The notes under the pieces were generated by a model, which was not told where the DNA came from, did no database searches, and saw only the letters and a list, made by a program, of their open reading frames with translations. From Dokdonella_A sp963834755 (lineage in GTDB: Bacteria; Pseudomonadota; Gammaproteobacteria; Xanthomonadales; Rhodanobacteraceae), in contig CAWICQ010000013.1 in the NCBI GenBank assembly GCA_963834755.1, forward strand, positions 186,001 through 250,000: a DNA stretch of 64,000 nt. The letters are read 5' to 3'. A program made the translations under genes and the position numbers. Below are positions 37,222 to 47,700 of the stretch, one piece after another (the first letter of the stretch is position 1; each line of letters starts with the position of its first letter).

Positions 37222-38146
37222 TCAGTCGGCGAGCGCGCTCACGTGCGCCGCGGTCGATTCGCGGAGCGCAGTCAGGCTGTAACCGCCTTCGAGGCTCGAT
37301 ACGACGCGCCCGCGCGCATGCCGCTCGGCGATGTCGACGAGTCGTTCGGTGATCCACGCGTAATCGTCGGCGACGAGATTGAGATTGGCCAGCGGATCGA
37401 GCCGATGCGCATCGAAGCCTGCCGAGATCAGCACGAGCTCGGGCGCAAAATGCTCCAGCGCCGGCAGCACGATGTCTTCGTGAGCGCGACGGAATTCGGC
37501 TGATCCCGAACCCGGCCGCAGCGGCGCGTTGACGATGTTTCCGGCGCCGGTTTCGTTGCGCGCGCCGGTGCCCGGATACAGCGGCCACTGATGCGACGAT
37601 GCGTACAGAACGCGCGCATCCGACCAGAAAATGTCCTGCGTGCCGTTGCCGTGATGAACGTCGAAATCGACGATCGCGACGCGCTCAAGTCCGTGCGTCG
37701 CGATCGCATGCGCGGCGCCGACGGCGACGCTGTTGAAGAGACAAAAGCCCATCGACGTGTCGCGCGTGGCGTGATGTCCTGGCGGCCGCACGGCGCAGAA
37801 TGCGCGCCGGTGCGTGCCGGCGATCGCCGCGTCGACGGCGGCACACACGGCGCCCGCGGCGCGAAGGGCAGCGTCCGCGGAGGCGGGCGACATCACCGTG
37901 TCCGGATCGAGTCGACGCCATCCGGCCGAGACGGGTTCGTCGAGGACGCTGTCGATGAGAGCGGGCGCATGTACGCGCGCGAGCTGCTCGCGCGTCGCGG
38001 CCGGTGCTTCGATGCGCGCGAGCGCTGCGAAACGCGGATCGTCGAGCGCTTCGAGAACGGCGGCGAGCCGTGCGGACGATTCCGGATGGCCCGGCCCCGG
38101 ATCGTGCTGCGAGGCACGCGCGATGCGTGTAGATCGCCGTGCTCAT
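37222..38146 (-). CDS. Histone deacetylase-family hydrolase, frameshifted
   Basis: This zinc-dependent deacetylase-fold protein of about 307 residues resembles bacterial AcuC/acetylpolyamine amidohydrolase enzymes. The start at 38146 gives MSTAIYTHRACLA, then a +1 frame change near 38110 leads to PGPGHPESSARLAAVLEAL. Motifs of the active site are RPPGHHATRDTSMGFCLFN, IVDFDVHHGNGTQ (zinc ligands) and LISAGFDAHRLDPLANL, with SSLEGGYSLTAL near the end. The substrate cannot be told. Its start overlaps the stop of the upstream gene (ATGA), tying it to the cobalamin-related group. Confidence 0.88.
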
Positions 38147-38600
38147 CGTGCGCTCTCGAACTCTGGCAGCACCGATTCGAGCGCGGCGCGCGCGTCGTCG
38201 TCGCTCAGGCGCTTCGCCGCCGTCTTCGTTTCGGCGGAGACCCAGTGCGGAAACGGAATCTCTTCGACGCGATGCGCGCCGCGTTCGGTATGTATTTCGC
38301 GCACGCGTGCCAGGCGATTGCGCGGAAAGCGCCCGGACAGACGCACCAGCGCCGGCCAAAGGCGCTGATGCGCGAACGAGATCTTGTCGTCGATCAGCCG
38401 GCACACGAGAATTTCAGGAGACGTCGCGCACCGCACGCGTCGCGGCGAAGATCGTGCGGCCCTTCGGATGCGACCACCAGCCCCGTTTGAGCGGCTCGCC
38501 GGCGATCGCTTCGGCGAGCGAGGGAATCGTCGCGTGTCGCGCCGACTCGAGCACGACGCCGTGCCGCTCGACGAAACGCACGCGCCTCCGCGCCGGTCAT
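38143..38600 (-). CDS. Conserved protein of unknown function, two frameshifts
   Basis: This is a short gene of about 152 codons between the cobalamin adenosyltransferase and the deacetylase, joined to both by ATGA overlaps. Reading across +1 shifts near 38585 and 38415 gives MTGAEARAF, then VERHGVVLESARHATIPSLA, GWWSHPKGRTIFAATRAVRD, and ILVCRLIDDKISFAHQRLWP with RLARVREIHTERGAHRVEE. I do not recognise a named domain. The repeated tryptophan and the (K)GR motif suggest a small nucleic-acid-interacting or winged fold, but that is a guess. The clean overlaps at both ends argue that it is a real gene. Confidence 0.65.
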
Positions 38601-39163
38601 TTCGGTTCGGAGCGTTTGCGCCGTTCGTGTTGCCACAGCACTTCGCCATGTCCGCTCGAGCGCGCGAGCACGCGCGCGAGCACGAAAAGGAGATCGGAAA
38701 GGCGATTGAGATAGCGGATCGCCTCGCCGCGCACGGCATCGTGGTGCGACAGCGTGACGACTTCGCGTTCGGCACGCCGGCAGATCGTGCGCGCGAGATG
38801 GCAGTGCGCCGCCGCGACGCCGCCGCCCGGCAGGATGAAATCCTTGAGCGGAGGCAGCGTGTCGTTGAATGCGTCAAGCGTCTCTTCGAGCCGGGTGATG
38901 TCCGCTTCGCCGATCATCGCCATGCCCGGAATGCACAGCTCGCCGCCGAGATCGAAAAGATCGTGCTGCGCCTGCGTCAGCACTTCGCGGATGCGATCGG
39001 CGAGATCGCAGGCGAGCACGAGCCCGATCGCGCTGTTGAGCTCATCGACGGTGCCGTACGCGTTGACGCGCGCGGAATCCTTGGCGACGCGCGTGCCGTC
39101 GCCGAGGCCGGTCGTGCCGTCGTCGCCGGTGCGCGTGTAGATCTTCGAAAGGCGGTTACCCAC
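38597..39163 (-). CDS. Cob(I)yrinic acid a,c-diamide adenosyltransferase, PduO-type
   Basis: This 188-residue enzyme transfers the adenosyl group of ATP to cob(I)alamin, forming adenosylcobalamin. The N-terminal KIYTRTGDDGTTGLGDGTR holds the ATP loop (about residues 7-25). TVDELNSAIGL, FILPGGGVAAAHCHLARTICRRAER and YLNRLSDLLFVLARVLAR complete the PduO signature. It starts at a GTG. Downstream are an unknown protein and a deacetylase; upstream are a small membrane protein and a CobC-like phosphatase, which fit cobalamin salvage. Confidence 0.94.
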   Translation of the reverse strand: MGNRLSKIYTRTGDDGTTGLGDGTRVAKDSARVNAYGTVDELNSAIGLVLACDLADRIREVLTQAQHDLFDLGGELCIPGMAMIGEADITRLEETLDAFNDTLPPLKDFILPGGGVAAAHCHLARTICRRAEREVVTLSHHDAVRGEAIRYLNRLSDLLFVLARVLARSSGHGEVLWQHERRKRSEPK

Positions 39164-39220
39164 GAGACGCGCGATCCTCGGTCCTGGAGCGAAACGTTGA
39201 GCGGGGCGGGTTTCGCGCGA

Positions 39221-39838
39221 TCAGTTGCGCAACGCGCGCGTGCCGCCGGCCTGTCCGACGCCGGACACGCTCCGCACCGCGATCGCGACGAGGAGATGCA
39301 GCGCGGTGGCAACTCCGACATAGATCGCGCTCGTGCGCAGATACGGCAGATACCAATCGCCGAGATTCTCGGTCCAGCCGGCGAAGCTGCGCACTTTGCC
39401 CGGCGTCAGCCAGCCGTCGCTCAACCAGTAATAGCTGCCATTGGAAATCAGATACGAGGCGCTGACGGCAGCGAGAAGCAGTGCCGCGACGAGGCCGAGC
39501 GCGCGCACGCTGACGCCCGCGTACCGTCGGCGCAGCAGGCTGCCGCCGAACCACAGGGCGAAATACGCTGGCAGCAGGAACCAGTACGCGGCCGACACGC
39601 AATAGTGGCTCCAGAAATCGATGCCCTGGCCCGTGATCACGAAGAAATCGATCAGGACCGCGAGCGCAATCAGCAGCGGAAATGCCCAGCGCACCGAGCC
39701 GCGCAGATAGAAGCCGGCGACGAAAAACACCGCCCACGACGCATCCGGCAACGCCGCGAAATGATTCACGCGGGTCGCCGTCATGACCAGGGCGAGAATC
39801 GCGAAAATACCGGCGCGCTGCGAGTTCGAGAGTGTCAT
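39221..39838 (-). CDS. Six-helix membrane protein, possible cobalamin-uptake S component
   Basis: The 205-residue integral membrane protein starts at 39838 (MTLSNSQRAG). It has about six hydrophobic helices with the conserved-looking motif TRVNHFAALPDASWAVFFVA near the first two, AVLIDFFVITGQGIDFWSHY, SASYLISNGSYYWLS and NLGDWYLPYLRTSAIYVG. Size and topology recall ECF-transporter S components such as BtuM. Its place between an alpha-ribazole-phosphatase-like gene and a cobalamin adenosyltransferase supports a role in corrinoid uptake. This is inferred from context and not from a recognised motif. Confidence 0.7.
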   Translation of the reverse strand: MTLSNSQRAGIFAILALVMTATRVNHFAALPDASWAVFFVAGFYLRGSVRWAFPLLIALAVLIDFFVITGQGIDFWSHYCVSAAYWFLLPAYFALWFGGSLLRRRYAGVSVRALGLVAALLLAAVSASYLISNGSYYWLSDGWLTPGKVRSFAGWTENLGDWYLPYLRTSAIYVGVATALHLLVAIAVRSVSGVGQAGGTRALRN

Positions 39839-39919
39839 GGGTGAATCCTTGAACGAACGTCCCGCCATTCTATCGCGAACCGGGATCGGCCGAGGGTTCG
39901 TGGCCGGCACGCCTTTCGC

Positions 39920-40528
39920 TCAGGCATCCGCGTGGAAGCGCGGCGCATTCATGTAGCGCACTTCGAACTGGCCGCCGCGATAGCCGATGCGGCTCGCGTG
40001 CGCATGATCGACCACCAGCGCAAGCGCGCGTGCCGGCGGCAGGCCGAGCGCGTGGCAGAGCAGCGCGCGAATCGAGCCCGCGTGGGCGACGGCGAGCACG
40101 CAATCGTCCGGCTGGGTCGATCCGAGCAACGCGGAAAACCATGCGCCGGTGCGCCGGATCAGGTCGGCGAAGCTCTCGCCGCCCGGCGCTTCCTGGATCA
40201 CCCAGTTCTCGGACCAGTGCCGATAGCGTGCCGCATCGGACGCTGCGATTTCATCCCAGCGCTTGCCGTCCCAGGCGCCGAGATCGACTTCGCGCAGCCG
40301 CGCATCGGCGAGCGGTTCAATCGCAAAGCGCGCCGCGAACACCTGCGCGGACTGTTGCGCGCGTTTCAGATCGCTTGCGAACAGGAAGCGCGGCGCGGCG
40401 CCATCCCAGCTGGCAGCAAGACGCTGCGTCGCGGTGAAGCCTTCCGCAGAAAGCGGCGCGTCGAAATGACCGAGACAAATACCCGGCGGTGCATCGACTG
40501 CGCCGTGACGGACGAGAATGAGATCCAT
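39920..40528 (-). CDS. Histidine phosphatase, alpha-ribazole phosphatase-like (CobC)
   Basis: This 202-residue cytoplasmic phosphatase of the phosphoglycerate-mutase superfamily has the catalytic RHG in LILVRHGAVDAPPGICLG (residues 3-20), the substrate loop with DLKRAQQSAQ, and the second histidine in AVAHAGSIRALLCHALGLP. The form GICLGHFDAPLS and EVDLGAWDGKRWDEI are typical of CobC proteins, which remove phosphate from alpha-ribazole phosphate in the nucleotide-loop step of cobalamin synthesis. The adjacent membrane protein and adenosyltransferase support that reading. A generic phosphatase remains possible. Confidence 0.82.
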   Translation of the reverse strand: MDLILVRHGAVDAPPGICLGHFDAPLSAEGFTATQRLAASWDGAAPRFLFASDLKRAQQSAQVFAARFAIEPLADARLREVDLGAWDGKRWDEIAASDAARYRHWSENWVIQEAPGGESFADLIRRTGAWFSALLGSTQPDDCVLAVAHAGSIRALLCHALGLPPARALALVVDHAHASRIGYRGGQFEVRYMNAPRFHADA

Positions 40529-40699
40529 CGAAAAATGTCACCAGCGAACGAAGCGCGCAGCGTACCATCGCCGCACGACGCAAACGCCGCTCTCGTCGTC
40601 GATGCGCATCATTCTTTTTCTGCCGGGCGACGAATCCCGTGCATGTGTCGTCCTAAGATGGGTGCGGCTTCGTGGGTCCGCTTCGCGGGAGACGATGAC

Positions 40700-42034
40700 A
40701 TGCGGATTGCCTATCGACTGAGCCTCGCACTCTTGGCCATCGTCGCGTTGTCGGCGACGGCCGCGCCGCGCATGGCGACGACCCAGCCGGCCATGAACTC
40801 GATGGGGCCGGCACATCCGCAATGGCGCCAGTTTCGTTTCGATGCGCATCACACCGGTTACAATCGCTTCGAACACGTGCTCGGCCGAGAGAACGTGCCT
40901 TCGATGGAGCTCGCCTGGGAAGCCGAGCTCGGCGAGCTGGTGTTTTCTTCGTCGCCTGCGGTCGTGGACGGTGTCGTCTATATCGGCTCTTCCGACGGCA
41001 CGCTGTGGGCTTATTCGGCCAACGGATGCGGAGCGTCGCTGTGCACGACGCCGTTGTGGCAGTCCGTATCGCTGGCGCAGATCGTCGACTCGCCGACGGT
41101 CGCCGGCGGCGTCGTCTATGTCGGATCGCAAACTTCGTTCGATTCTAACGATGGACTCCTCAACGCATTCGACGCGAATGGCTGTGGCGGACCCGTTTGT
41201 GCGCCGTTGTGGCAAGGCCTTGCCGGCGCCGAATCGATTCTCGATTCATCGCCCGCGGTCGGTCACCGATTCGTTTACGTCGGCGCGTTCGACGGCCAGC
41301 TCTACGCGTTCGCCGTGAACGGCTGCGGCGCGCCGACGTGCGAGCCCGTTTGGACCGGCGAAACGGGCGGCACGATCGAATCCTCGCCGACCGTTGGAGC
41401 CGGCGTCGTCTATATCGGTTCGGACGACGGCAAGCTGTATGCGTTCGCCGCCGACGGCTGCGGAGCACCGACCTGCGAGCCGCTGTGGAGCGGATACCTA
41501 GGAAGCGCGGCATTTTCATCGACGCCCGCGCTCGCCGACGGCGTGGTCTATGTCGGATCCGCGCATGCGCTCTCGGCGTTCGCGGCCGATGGTTGCGGCG
41601 CGTCGACGTGCGCGCCGCTCTGGCAAGCCGTCGACGAAAACGAATTCTTTGGCGGCTCGCCCGCGATCGCCAACAAGCGCGTCTACATCGGTCTCGAATC
41701 CGAAGTGGCCGTTTATGCGGCCGGCGGTTGCGGCGCGGCGGTGTGCGATCCACTCTGGCTCATGCTCGGCGTCGGATTCCAGGCCGCGATCGAGTCCTCG
41801 CCGACCGTTGCCAACGGCGTCGTCTATGCCGGCAGGAACACCGGAGAAGTGCTGGCCTGGTCGTCCGCGCCATGCGGTTCTTTCGTCTGCGACAACATCT
41901 GGAGCGGAAGGACGGGCGATCCGATCGTCAATTCATCGCCGACCGTTTTCAATGGCAAGCTCTACATCGGCAGCGCAGACGACGCGTTTCCGGAGAATCA
42001 GCAAGGGCGCATCTACGTCTTCGAGCTGCCCTGA
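40700..42034 (+). CDS. Secreted PQQ-like beta-propeller with paired cysteines in each repeat
   Basis: The 444-residue exported protein has a signal (SLALLAIVALSATAAPR). Seven repeats follow that combine PQQ-propeller strands (VVDGVVYIGSSDGTLWAYS) with a cysteine loop at the end of each blade: GCGASLCTTPLW, GCGGPVCAPLW, GCGAPTCEPVW, GCGAPTCEPLW, GCGASTCAPLW, GCGAAVCDPLW and PCGSFVCDNIW. The regular spacing suggests one disulfide per blade. No PQQ dehydrogenase active-site residues were identified, so a structural or binding role outside the cytoplasm is more likely. It is monocistronic and precedes ubiH. Confidence 0.85.
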   Translation: MRIAYRLSLALLAIVALSATAAPRMATTQPAMNSMGPAHPQWRQFRFDAHHTGYNRFEHVLGRENVPSMELAWEAELGELVFSSSPAVVDGVVYIGSSDGTLWAYSANGCGASLCTTPLWQSVSLAQIVDSPTVAGGVVYVGSQTSFDSNDGLLNAFDANGCGGPVCAPLWQGLAGAESILDSSPAVGHRFVYVGAFDGQLYAFAVNGCGAPTCEPVWTGETGGTIESSPTVGAGVVYIGSDDGKLYAFAADGCGAPTCEPLWSGYLGSAAFSSTPALADGVVYVGSAHALSAFAADGCGASTCAPLWQAVDENEFFGGSPAIANKRVYIGLESEVAVYAAGGCGAAVCDPLWLMLGVGFQAAIESSPTVANGVVYAGRNTGEVLAWSSAPCGSFVCDNIWSGRTGDPIVNSSPTVFNGKLYIGSADDAFPENQQGRIYVFELP

Positions 42035-42079
42035 TGCGGCGATCCGGCGGCGCGCGCCGCGAGCCGTTATCATCGCGCC

Positions 42080-43291
42080 ATGGTCGATGATTACGATGTC
42101 CTGGTCGCCGGCGGAGGACTCGTCGGCGCGAGCCTGGCGATCGCGCTCGACGGCGCGGGTCTTGCCGTCGCGCTCGCCGAAGCCGTTCCGCCGCGGGTCG
42201 ATCTTCAGCCGAGTTACGATGAGCGCAATCTCGCGCTGTCGGGCGCGAGCGTGAACGCACTGCGAGCACTCGGCGTGCTCGATGCGGCGACGGTCGTGCA
42301 TGCGATCGAGCGCATCCACGTCAGCCGGCGCGGCGACTTCGGCAGCGTGCGTTTCGATGCCGCCGAGCTCGGCTTGCCGACGTTCGGCGCGACGATTCCC
42401 GCGCGCGAGCTCGGCAATGCGTTGTTTCGTCGGCTCGACGGCTGCCGCGATCTTGCGCGACTCGCGCCTGCTGAAGTCATCGGGTTCGAAATACGCGACG
42501 AAGACATCGAGGTCACGTTGCGTACCGCTGCCGGCGAGCGCCGCGTAAGCGCGCGCCTGCTGGTCGGCGCCGATGGCACGTCATCATTCGTGCGCGGCGC
42601 GCTCGGCATCGACGTCGAGCGCCACGACTACGGCCAGTGCGCGTTCGTGACGACGCTGACCGTCGACAAGCCGCTCAACGGCACCGCCTACGAACGCTTC
42701 ACCGAATCGGGGCCGGTCGCGCTGCTGCCGCTTGGCGCGAATCGCGCCGGACTCGTGCTCAGCGTGCCGGCGCATGAGGCATCGCGTGTCGGCGCACTCG
42801 ACGATGCGGATTTCCTTGCCTTCGTGCATGCGCGTTTCGGCTATCGCGCCGGGCTTTTTTCGCGGCCGGGACGGCGCAAACCCTATCCGCTCGCGCGCGC
42901 ACTGGCGTCGCGCACGATCGGGTCGCGCGCGGTGCTGGTCGGCAACGCGGCGCAGACGGTGCATCCGATCGGCGCGCAGGGTTTCAATCTCGGACTGCGC
43001 GATGCGCTGACGCTCGCCGAGCTCCTGCGCGAGAGCGCGACGGGCGGCGAAGATGCCGGAAGTGCCGACTTGCTTCGACACTACGAGGAACGCCGCGCAG
43101 CCGACCGTTCTGCGACGACGCGCTTCAGCGATGATCTCGTGCGCCTGATGGGCAACGATTTCGCGCCGATTCGTGCGCTGCGCTCGCTCGGGTTTCAGGC
43201 GCTCGATCGCATCGCTCCGCTGAAGCGCCGCTTCGCATTGCGCGGCATGGGGTTCCGCGGCGATACGCCGCTCCTGGCGTTGATGCGATGA
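42080..43291 (+). CDS. ubiH: 2-octaprenyl-6-methoxyphenol hydroxylase (UbiH)
   Basis: UbiH is an FAD monooxygenase of ubiquinone biosynthesis that adds a ring hydroxyl. The 403-residue protein begins with the dinucleotide motif DVLVAGGGLVGASLAIAL (residues 6-23). It has the GD-like motif GADGTSSFVRGALGID near 170 and the FAD-ribityl motif VGNAAQTVHPIGAQGFNLG (about 290-308), whose NAAQTxHPI form is characteristic of UbiH. The stop overlaps the start of the second hydroxylase (ATGA), so they form an operon. Confidence 0.92.
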   Translation: MVDDYDVLVAGGGLVGASLAIALDGAGLAVALAEAVPPRVDLQPSYDERNLALSGASVNALRALGVLDAATVVHAIERIHVSRRGDFGSVRFDAAELGLPTFGATIPARELGNALFRRLDGCRDLARLAPAEVIGFEIRDEDIEVTLRTAAGERRVSARLLVGADGTSSFVRGALGIDVERHDYGQCAFVTTLTVDKPLNGTAYERFTESGPVALLPLGANRAGLVLSVPAHEASRVGALDDADFLAFVHARFGYRAGLFSRPGRRKPYPLARALASRTIGSRAVLVGNAAQTVHPIGAQGFNLGLRDALTLAELLRESATGGEDAGSADLLRHYEERRAADRSATTRFSDDLVRLMGNDFAPIRALRSLGFQALDRIAPLKRRFALRGMGFRGDTPLLALMR

Positions 43292-44475
43292 ATCGGCGCG
43301 GCGATCTCGATGCGGTCATCGTCGGCGGTGGTGCGATCGGAACCGCGCTGGCGCTGGCGCTCGCGCGCGATGATTTCGATGTCGCAATGATCGAATCGCG
43401 CGTGCCGAAAGCGTGGCGTGCGCAAGACGATGTCGATCTGCGCGTCGTCGCGCTGGCTGCCGATGCGCGCGATCTGCTCGCCGATCTCGGTGTGTGGACA
43501 CCGATCGCCGCTGCGCGCATCGCGCCGTATCGCCGCATGCGCGTGTGGGATGCGAACGCTCCCGGCGAGCTCGTCTTTGACGCGGCGGAGCGTGGCGAGG
43601 CGGCGCTCGGTTGGATCATCGAGAACCGGCTGATTCAACATGCGTTGTGGCAGGCCGCGACGGAACAACGCGGTGTGCGGGTGTTGTCGCCGGCGGAAGT
43701 CGCGGACGTCGCAAGCGGCGATGACGTCGCCGAAGTCGCGCTGGCGGACGGCACCCGGTTGCGGTCGCGCATCGTGATCGCGGCCGACGGCGCCGAATCG
43801 CCGGTGCGCAAGATGTTGGATATCGGAGAGAGCGGACGCGACTACGCACAGCGCGCGGTCGTCGCGCACGTCGCTACCGCGCGCGAACACGAGAACACGG
43901 CGTGGCAGCGCTTTCAGCCCGGCGGACCGCTCGCGTTCCTGCCGCTTGCCGACGGACGCAGCTCGATCGTGTGGTCGCTGCCGGAAGGCGAAGCGGCGCG
44001 CGCGCTCGCATTGGATGATGCCGCGTTTCGCAACGAGCTGGGTTGCGCGTTCGATTTCCGGCTCGGCGAGATCCTGTCGACCACGCCACGCGCGGCGTTT
44101 CCGTTGCGCATGCGGCTCGCCGCGAAATACGTTGCCGGTCGTTGCGCGCTCGCCGGCGATGCGGCGCATGTCGTGCATCCGCTGGCCGGGCAGGGCATGA
44201 ATCTCGGATTCCGCGATGTCGCGTGCCTGCGTCGTGTGCTGCGCGATGCACGCGAACGCGGCAGCGACATCGGCGCGGCGCACGTGCTCAGGCGTTACGA
44301 GCGCGAACGCCGCAGCGAAAACACGCTGGCCGCGTATGGTCTGGACGGAATCGAGCGTCTGTTCGGCAACGGCAACGCGATCGTGGCAGGGTTTCGCGGT
44401 GCGGGACTTGCAATCGTCGACCGCGCGGATCCGCTGAAACAGTTCTTCGCCGGATTGGCTGGCGGACGCAACTAG
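43288..44475 (+). CDS. UbiI/UbiF-like FAD-dependent ubiquinone hydroxylase
   Basis: This 395-residue paralogue of UbiH is coupled to it by an ATGA overlap. It shows the N-terminal GGGAIGTALALALARDDFDV, the DG motif IAADGAESPVRKMLDIGES, and LAGDAAHVVHPLAGQGMNLG (about residues 285-304), which matches VisC/UbiI and UbiF proteins. One of these adds the C5 or C6 hydroxyl in ubiquinone synthesis; which ring position cannot be read from sequence alone. The following 257 bases hold no gene. Confidence 0.92.
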   Translation: MNRRGDLDAVIVGGGAIGTALALALARDDFDVAMIESRVPKAWRAQDDVDLRVVALAADARDLLADLGVWTPIAAARIAPYRRMRVWDANAPGELVFDAAERGEAALGWIIENRLIQHALWQAATEQRGVRVLSPAEVADVASGDDVAEVALADGTRLRSRIVIAADGAESPVRKMLDIGESGRDYAQRAVVAHVATAREHENTAWQRFQPGGPLAFLPLADGRSSIVWSLPEGEAARALALDDAAFRNELGCAFDFRLGEILSTTPRAAFPLRMRLAAKYVAGRCALAGDAAHVVHPLAGQGMNLGFRDVACLRRVLRDARERGSDIGAAHVLRRYERERRSENTLAAYGLDGIERLFGNGNAIVAGFRGAGLAIVDRADPLKQFFAGLAGGRN

Positions 44476-44732
44476 CTCGCGGTTCTTGAACGAACCGCAG
44501 TCGTTCGATGCATCTTGGATCCGAGTCGATGCGGCGCGCCCAGCGCGTGCTAAACAATTCGTACGCGACGATGCTGCATGCGGCCGTCATCAGCCGCAGG
44601 CCGACGATGAACAGCGCAGGCGGCGCGTTCGACGCGATACATGCGGCCTGCGCCGCGCCTGCGGAGCGCCCAATAGGCAAGCAGGCACGAGCCGGAAACA
44701 GCAGCGCGTTGATCTTGGATGCCGCTCTGCGA

Positions 44733-47700
44733 CTATTTTTCCCAGCGGTAGTTGATGCCGGCGCGATTGCCGCTCGTCGCGTTCTGCGCTTCGAAATTCC
44801 AGCGCTTGTTGAAGAGATATTTGAGGCTGACGACTTCGCCCGGCGTGAAGAGTCCTACGCCGTAGCTGAGATAGAGCCGTGGCGACAGGTACTTGCCGAC
44901 CGTAAATGCAGCGCCGCCCACCGCGGCGTTGTCGGATACGCCCGCATCGAGACCGGTGCGCGCGCCGATTCCCTTGGCGAGCAAATCACCGGTCGCGCTG
45001 CCGAGCGCGCGCGCTGCACTACCGAGCATGTCGCCTTCGCCGCTCTTGAGTCCTGACAGCGGTTTTCCGGTGATCAGATACGAGAGCGCTTCGGATTGCT
45101 CCATCGATGGCTGCGAAAACACGGTGAGCACCGGCACCAACGCGGTGCCGCGCACCTGCAGGCCGGCCTTGACGGCGTCGCCGAGGTCTTCGCCGGAAGT
45201 GCCGGCGATGGTGCGCACGGCACGGATGTCGAGGCCGGGATTGTCGAGCGCGGTGCCGGCGAAGAGCAGTCGGCCATTCTCGATCTTGAGATCCTGCCCG
45301 TACGCTCTGTATGTACCGCCGACGTTGAGCGTGCCGGTGCCGGTCGCGACGCGTCCGGCACGCTGATCGATGGCGAGCTGTCCGCCGATCGTGCCGTTGA
45401 GGCCGAAGCCCGCGAGTTTGACGTCGTCGCCGAGCTTCACGGTCACCGTGACGACAACCGGCAGCGCTTTGCCCGGCTCGGGTTGTTCGGCGTCGGTGAC
45501 GACGACGTCGGGCGACACCTTGTTGACACCGCCGCCGGGAAGTTTGCCGAGATCGACGTTCGCTTTCGGAATCGTGACGCTGCCGCTGACGCGAATATTC
45601 TCGCTGCCGCGCTCGATGCTGATGTCCGGCGAAATGACGACATTCGCGGCCGGAATGTCCGCGGCGAGGAAATTGTCGCCTTTGATGCTCGCTCTCGCCG
45701 GCGCGGTCGCGCCGATGCCGCCGGAGCCGGACAGTGTCAACGTGCCGTCGCCGGATTTGAGCGTGCCTTGGAGTGCGAAGTGCTCCGAGTCGGCCGCGTG
45801 CACGCTGATTTCGCCGTCGTGCAATTTGAGTCCCGCCGCCGGCACCTCGGTCGCGAATTCCTTCACCGACAGCGCGCCGCCGAGTTTCGGCGCGGCGGTG
45901 GTTCCGGCGAACGTGTAGTGCGCTTCGACGCGGCCTTTCGTGTTCGCGACTTCAGGCGTCAGCAGTTCGACGAAACCGAGACTGTTGAGCGTGGCATCGA
46001 GCTTGCCCGATAGTGCGCGCGGTGCGCCGGGTCCGCCGCTGAGACCGACTTCGCCATCGACTTTGCCGTCGTGATCGAGCGCCGCGCGCACGGTCGCGTG
46101 CACGGATTGCGGCGCGAGATGCGCGTCGAGCGCGAGACCGGTGTATGCGATCAAGGGCTGGCTCGCGCTGTCGGGATAGGCGACGCTGCCTTTGTCCGAG
46201 GCGAGATTCGCCTGACCGTTGAACGCGCCGGCCGCATCGCGGCGAATGTCGCCGCTGCCGCCGATCACGCCTTCGACACGCAACGGTGCATCGGGCGATG
46301 CGAGTTTCAAGACCAGCGCGAGCGGCAGCTGCTCGATGCGATAATGGGCGGCGAGCGTGCCGTCGTTGCCGCTGTTGCCGGCGACGCAGAGTTTGGGACC
46401 GCCGCCGGCGAGGCAGATGTCGGTCGCGCTGAACTGCTTGCCGTTCCAGGCCAGGCGCGCGGGCGTTTCGAGTGCGAGTTTCGGCACGTCCTTCACCGCT
46501 ATATCGAGCGTGCCCAACGTGCCGTTCCAGTGCGTGTCGTCGGCACTGCTGCCGTTGAGCGCGGCGGTGAGCGCGAGCGGCGAGCCGGACGCGGTCAGCT
46601 TGAGCTGATGCGCCTTCTGGTTTCCGCCGCCGTCGATGTCGATGGTGTCGAACTCGAGACTTCCGGCGACGATTTTTCGCGCACGCAGCATGAACGTGCC
46701 GTTCGGCGGCTGGATTTCCGCGACGTTCGCAGTCACGTCGAGCACGCCGACGTGCGCGGCTTCGGTCGCGAGGTTTGCGCCGTGCGCGGTGCCGCTGATG
46801 CCGAGCTTGGGCCATTTGCCCCGCACGCGGAAATCGCCGTTGAGACTGCCGCCCGTATCCGGCAGCCAGTCGGCAAGCGAGGCGATCGCGAGCTTGATGG
46901 TCGCGTCGGTCTGATTGCCGCCGCCGCGGCCCGAAATGTCGATGCGGCTGTTGCCGGACGCGAGCCAGAGATTGCCGTCGACGATGTAACCCGGTTTGAC
47001 TTTGAGATCGGCATTGCCGGACACCGGTCGCTTACGCAGCGTGCCGCCGAGCTTGTCGAGCTTGATCGTCGCGTCGGGTCCCTGGTCGGTCACCGTGCCG
47101 TCGGTTGCGATCTCGAAATCGAGCGCGCCGGGCCACTCGGCGGCGAATGCGCCGGGATCGAATCGATTCGCCTGCGCCGTCAATTGCCAGCCGAGCGCCG
47201 GCTTGAGCTTGATCGTGCCTTGCGCATCGAGCCCGCCTTTCGCCTGCTTCAACGCGAGCTGCTTGAGTACGATCGCGTCCGGCGTGCCGTCGAGATTGAG
47301 CGCGATGTCGGACAACTTTCCCGGCGGTCCGAGCGCGAACGCGCCATCGGCATGGAATTTTTCCGCGCTGCCGGAGGCGTTCATCTTGCCGTGCGTCGCG
47401 AGTGGTTGTCCGACCAGATCCGCGGGCAACTCGACCCCTTCCCAGTTCAGCGCAAGGTTCGCCGAGACCGGTCTGGCGTCGAGTTGCACCTCGCCGTTCG
47501 CCTGCAAGGTTCCCGCGGCTTCGGGCGACTTCAGCGTCAGTGTTTCTATCTTCAGCGTTTGTCCCGACAACGCATAGCGGAACGGAGCGAGCTGCACGCG
47601 ATGCGCGTTCACGTCGATCTCGCCACTGAGCGTTCCGTTTTGCTTGTCGCCGGAGCCGTCGAGCGAAAGCGCAAGCGCGGTCAACGTCGAATCCGGCTGC

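Noticed and set aside
40529..40699. B12 riboswitch near the cobalamin-related genes
   Set aside because: No B12-box-like conserved sequence was found upstream of the phosphatase, although it was looked for because of the gene context.
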